Below are positions 30,565-33,075 of a stretch of 33,075 nt of DNA, piece after piece. The stretch comes from Ophiocordyceps camponoti-saundersi (nom. inval.) (lineage: Eukaryota > Ascomycota > Sordariomycetes > Hypocreales > Ophiocordycipitaceae): positions 11,968 to 45,042 of the forward strand of contig PDHQ01000279.1 of assembly GCA_003339415.1 (NCBI GenBank). Direction: 5' to 3'. Below the pieces are notes generated by a model. The model made no database searches. It worked only from the letters and a program-made list of their open reading frames with translations, and had not been told where the DNA came from. Numbering within the stretch: the first letter of the stretch is position 1; each line of letters begins with the position of its first letter. The translations under genes were made by a program, and so were the position numbers.

Positions 30565-32989
30565 GCTCGCTCATCCAGGCGTAACGGTGAGCACTGTGCC
30601 TTCGTAAGTGGATGGAAGCAGCTTCGTCTGTACTATGTGTCACCTCGGTGGTATGGCCGACGTGCCTTTCAGATGGAACCCTTTCCCGCCCTGGTTTGCC
30701 AGCATTCGATAGGTGGATACATACAGCCGTGCGGGGCGCGACCGTGACGTGTAGTATATACCTAACACTGCCTTGTCTTTGCCACCACGCACCCCCTTTT
30801 CATCCCACGGGAATCACCAAGGCATTGTTTCTTCTTAAGGGGAACAGGGGTGTGGAGAAGTTGAGTAAACAAAACGAGACATATGGAAAACTCCTCAATG
30901 CCATGGGTGACGAGAGTTGCGTCTGTCATGCCAAATTTCGTGCGACAGAGACAATGCCGGGTGAAGACTAGAAACTGAAGGATCACTCTGCCTTAACCTG
31001 GACCCGGCTCCTGGACAGCCAAGCCAGCCCTGTTCGGCGGGTGGGCGCCCAGGCAAAGCCGATAGACGATGGTAGAGCCGCGCTATTGCAACTACATACA
31101 TACATACATTGTATGTACAAAGATAGACACAACGGCCTAAGAAGACCGGTCCAGCCAGCCAGCGTTAACCCCAATCAGTGGATGGATGTCCCGCTTCGCC
31201 CAAGGCCGAGAGCATCACATGCAGTAGTATTACCCGTTAGGAGGATGGCGGATGAGGGTAGGTGGCTAACTATCAAGCTTCGCAAGTGTTTGCGTCTGTA
31301 GGGTATTTCCATCGGTCGGTAGTTCGATGGATGGACAGAAGGAAACAATAAGGGGGGAAGGCAAAAGGAGATGGAGTGTGGGGGCGAAGGGGGGTGTGAG
31401 GCTGTGGGCGCGTAGCAGAATCTCTGGCCATTCCGCGACTGCATAACGCCTCTGCGTCTAGGACGGAAGCGATCGTCAGGGAGCGCGGCCGGGAAGCCGT
31501 TTGCGATGTTGGTCGACGTCAGCCGGTTGTTGGGGGGCGCAAGCCAGCAAGAAGACTGACGACGTCACCGAGGCAGTAAGAAGGAAGAAGAAGGAGAAGC
31601 ATGCATGTACGATATGATACATTTGTGTGTGTGTGTGTATGTAAATACAAGCATAGGACATTCAGTTCTGAGTCTCGGCGTACGGTCTGCAGCGACGCAG
31701 AGTTGCCATCGTCACACCGTTCTGAGGCACATTGTCTAAGAGCACGGAGCGTGTGGCACCGGGACGATAACGAGCGAATACCACGTCCTACACATGCTGT
31801 GCTGGGGGGGGGGGGGGGACTACTAAGAGCCAGAGAGAGGTAGTAGCTGACTGACATTAGCCACACAGTGCCCTGTCTTGCAGATGCAGTCCAATCTAAA
31901 GCTGATACTGCGTAGGCGGGAAGGTTTAGCGTGTTTGCCCTGCTGCACCGTACCGAGCCGTATGCGTCTTTGGTGGGAATGAGAACGAAAAAAGGCAGAG
32001 AGAGAGAAGAGATACGGGCGTTAATAGGTCGGTACGGATTGTACATACATAGATAGAGAGGAAAAGGGGGGGGGAGAGAGAGAGAGAGAGAGGGAGAGAG
32101 AGAGAGATAGAAACCGCATCGTACAAGGTTTCCTGTCCTCCCCCCCTTTCACTCCCCTCCTCCTTAATCTCGAAAGCCAAATCTATTCGCTTACGCTTGC
32201 TGCTGCACGTCTTTCGTGTGTAAGATTGCTTGCCCTGATGGAGGTTTTGTTTTTTTCTCTCTTTTTCTCGCTCCCCATCCCTCCTCCGTCTTCCCCCCTG
32301 AGTATGCTCTTCCCGGTCGTCGTAGAGAAGCCAACGTGGCTTTGCTGATTGGACGGGAGCGCTACCAGGTGCTCGTGCGTGAAGGGCTCTGCACTGTATG
32401 TAAATATCTGGGCAAGTACTGTAAATCTGCCGTCACAGGGGGGGGGGGGGGATGCATACTTGGCCCTTGGGAGAAGATGCCTACCACCTAGGAGCAGACA
32501 GGTTCCGCTGAAAGGTTGGACTTGGAGGTGCAAACTCTCCGTTGGAACACTAGCAGTCAGTCCTTGCCTCTCCCGTTGCCACCGACCACTGGACGGCTAT
32601 CCGCTAGGCCATTCGCTGGCGGCCGTCGATCCACACGTCGCTCGTCCAGGGGATAGGGCACAATAGGGAAAAGCTCACACAGTAATGCTGTCTTAGGCAT
32701 GCTTACTGTGCCTAACTGACGCGCAGTGTCAAATTCCGACTTTGTTTTTAATTGCCTCGCTTCGCTGTTCACCCCTCCCCTTCCCCCATCTCCCCCCCCC
32801 CTTCTCCCCAACACTTCAGGAACCTCTCGTTGTCGCCTGTTGTCCGTTCTCTGTCGTTTTTCTTCTTCTGCTTCTTGTTCTTCTTCTCTTGTTTTTCTTT
32901 TCTTATCTCCCCTCCTCCCCTCTTCATCCCAAGCTTCTCTTGATACCTTACGTCATCCACGGCATACTCTTTTCCCGCCTCTGGCCCTT

Positions 32990-33075
32990 CCCCCCCCCCC
33001 CCCCCCCCCCCTTTCTCTCTCTCTCCCTCTCTCCCTCCTCTTCCCCCCCCCCCCCTCCCTCCTTTTTGAGGGGGG
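32990..33075. repeat. Poly-C and CT tracts at contig end
   Basis: A C run from about 32990 to 33010, then CT repeats, a further C run at 33044-33055 and a final GAGGGGG. Like the left end, it probably marks where assembly stopped. Confidence 0.85.

Larger units (their letters stand above)
30032..33075. other. Terminal gene-poor region
   Basis: 3 kb with no supported gene. The first part is the UDP-galactopyranose mutase promoter. Hairpin-like sequences lie at 30381-30405 (GGGAGC / GCTCCC) and 30500-30515 (GTTCCGT / ACGGAAC), and a palindrome at 30549-30564. Microsatellites: TACA near 31094-31109, GT near 31624-31638, poly-G 31804-31819, GA 32070-32107. From about 32760 on, the plus strand is strongly pyrimidine-rich, as before fungal genes, so a plus-strand gene may begin beyond the contig end. 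Confidence 0.6.

Overview
This window looks like nuclear DNA of a filamentous ascomycete (Pezizomycotina, most likely a Sordariomycete and possibly Hypocreales; the placement is inferred from protein similarity recalled from memory). The support is short spliceosomal introns (mostly 50-96 bp), C/G-rich third codon positions, CT-rich leaders before start codons, and several fungus-specific families. Both ends are long G or C homopolymers and there is one 8-N gap in a homopolymer-rich repeat, so this is probably a whole short-read contig broken at homopolymers.

Layout. 1-600: 3' end of a TauD/TfdA-type dioxygenase gene (+), cut by the contig end. 1582-3742: six-exon membrane-anchored histidine acid phosphatase/phytase-like gene (+). 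4225-5920: three-exon Mep/Amt ammonium transporter (-), including a small first exon that is easy to miss. 7991-10365: CRT10-family WD40-like protein (-). 11583-13070: single-exon membrane-anchored GH5 glycosidase (-). 13838-15504: four-exon fungal seven-transmembrane receptor (-). 15505-21346: about 5.8 kb with no confident gene (microsatellites, the N gap, one possible 41-residue ORF). 21347-22263: FolB-type dihydroneopterin aldolase-domain protein (+). 22416-23174: DUF3605/Gig1-like protein (-), tail to tail with the FolB gene. 23843-26059: UTP-glucose-1-phosphate uridylyltransferase (+) with two possible first exons. 28162-30031: six-exon UDP-galactopyranose mutase (-). 30032-33075: no confident gene.

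How the genes relate. This is mostly an ordinary core-gene region without a biosynthetic cluster or recognisable transposon. UGPase and UDP-galactopyranose mutase act in one sugar-nucleotide route (UDP-glucose, then UDP-galactose by an epimerase not in this window, then UDP-galactofuranose) and converge about 2.1 kb apart. The phosphatase and ammonium transporter are nutrient-acquisition genes. The receptor could sense nutrients or signals, but its ligand cannot be read from sequence.

The most interesting points are: a TATA box, leader and in-frame start codon inside the 527-bp first intron of the UGPase gene, predicting two N-terminal isoforms; two GC-AG introns among 22 reconstructed introns; a Glu replacing the first pore His of the ammonium transporter; and an intergenic 8-mer, TACGGATA, found at least 12 times where about one is expected. 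No CRISPR array, rRNA or convincing tRNA was seen. All exon boundaries were derived by eye from frame continuity, splice signals and remembered family conservation.
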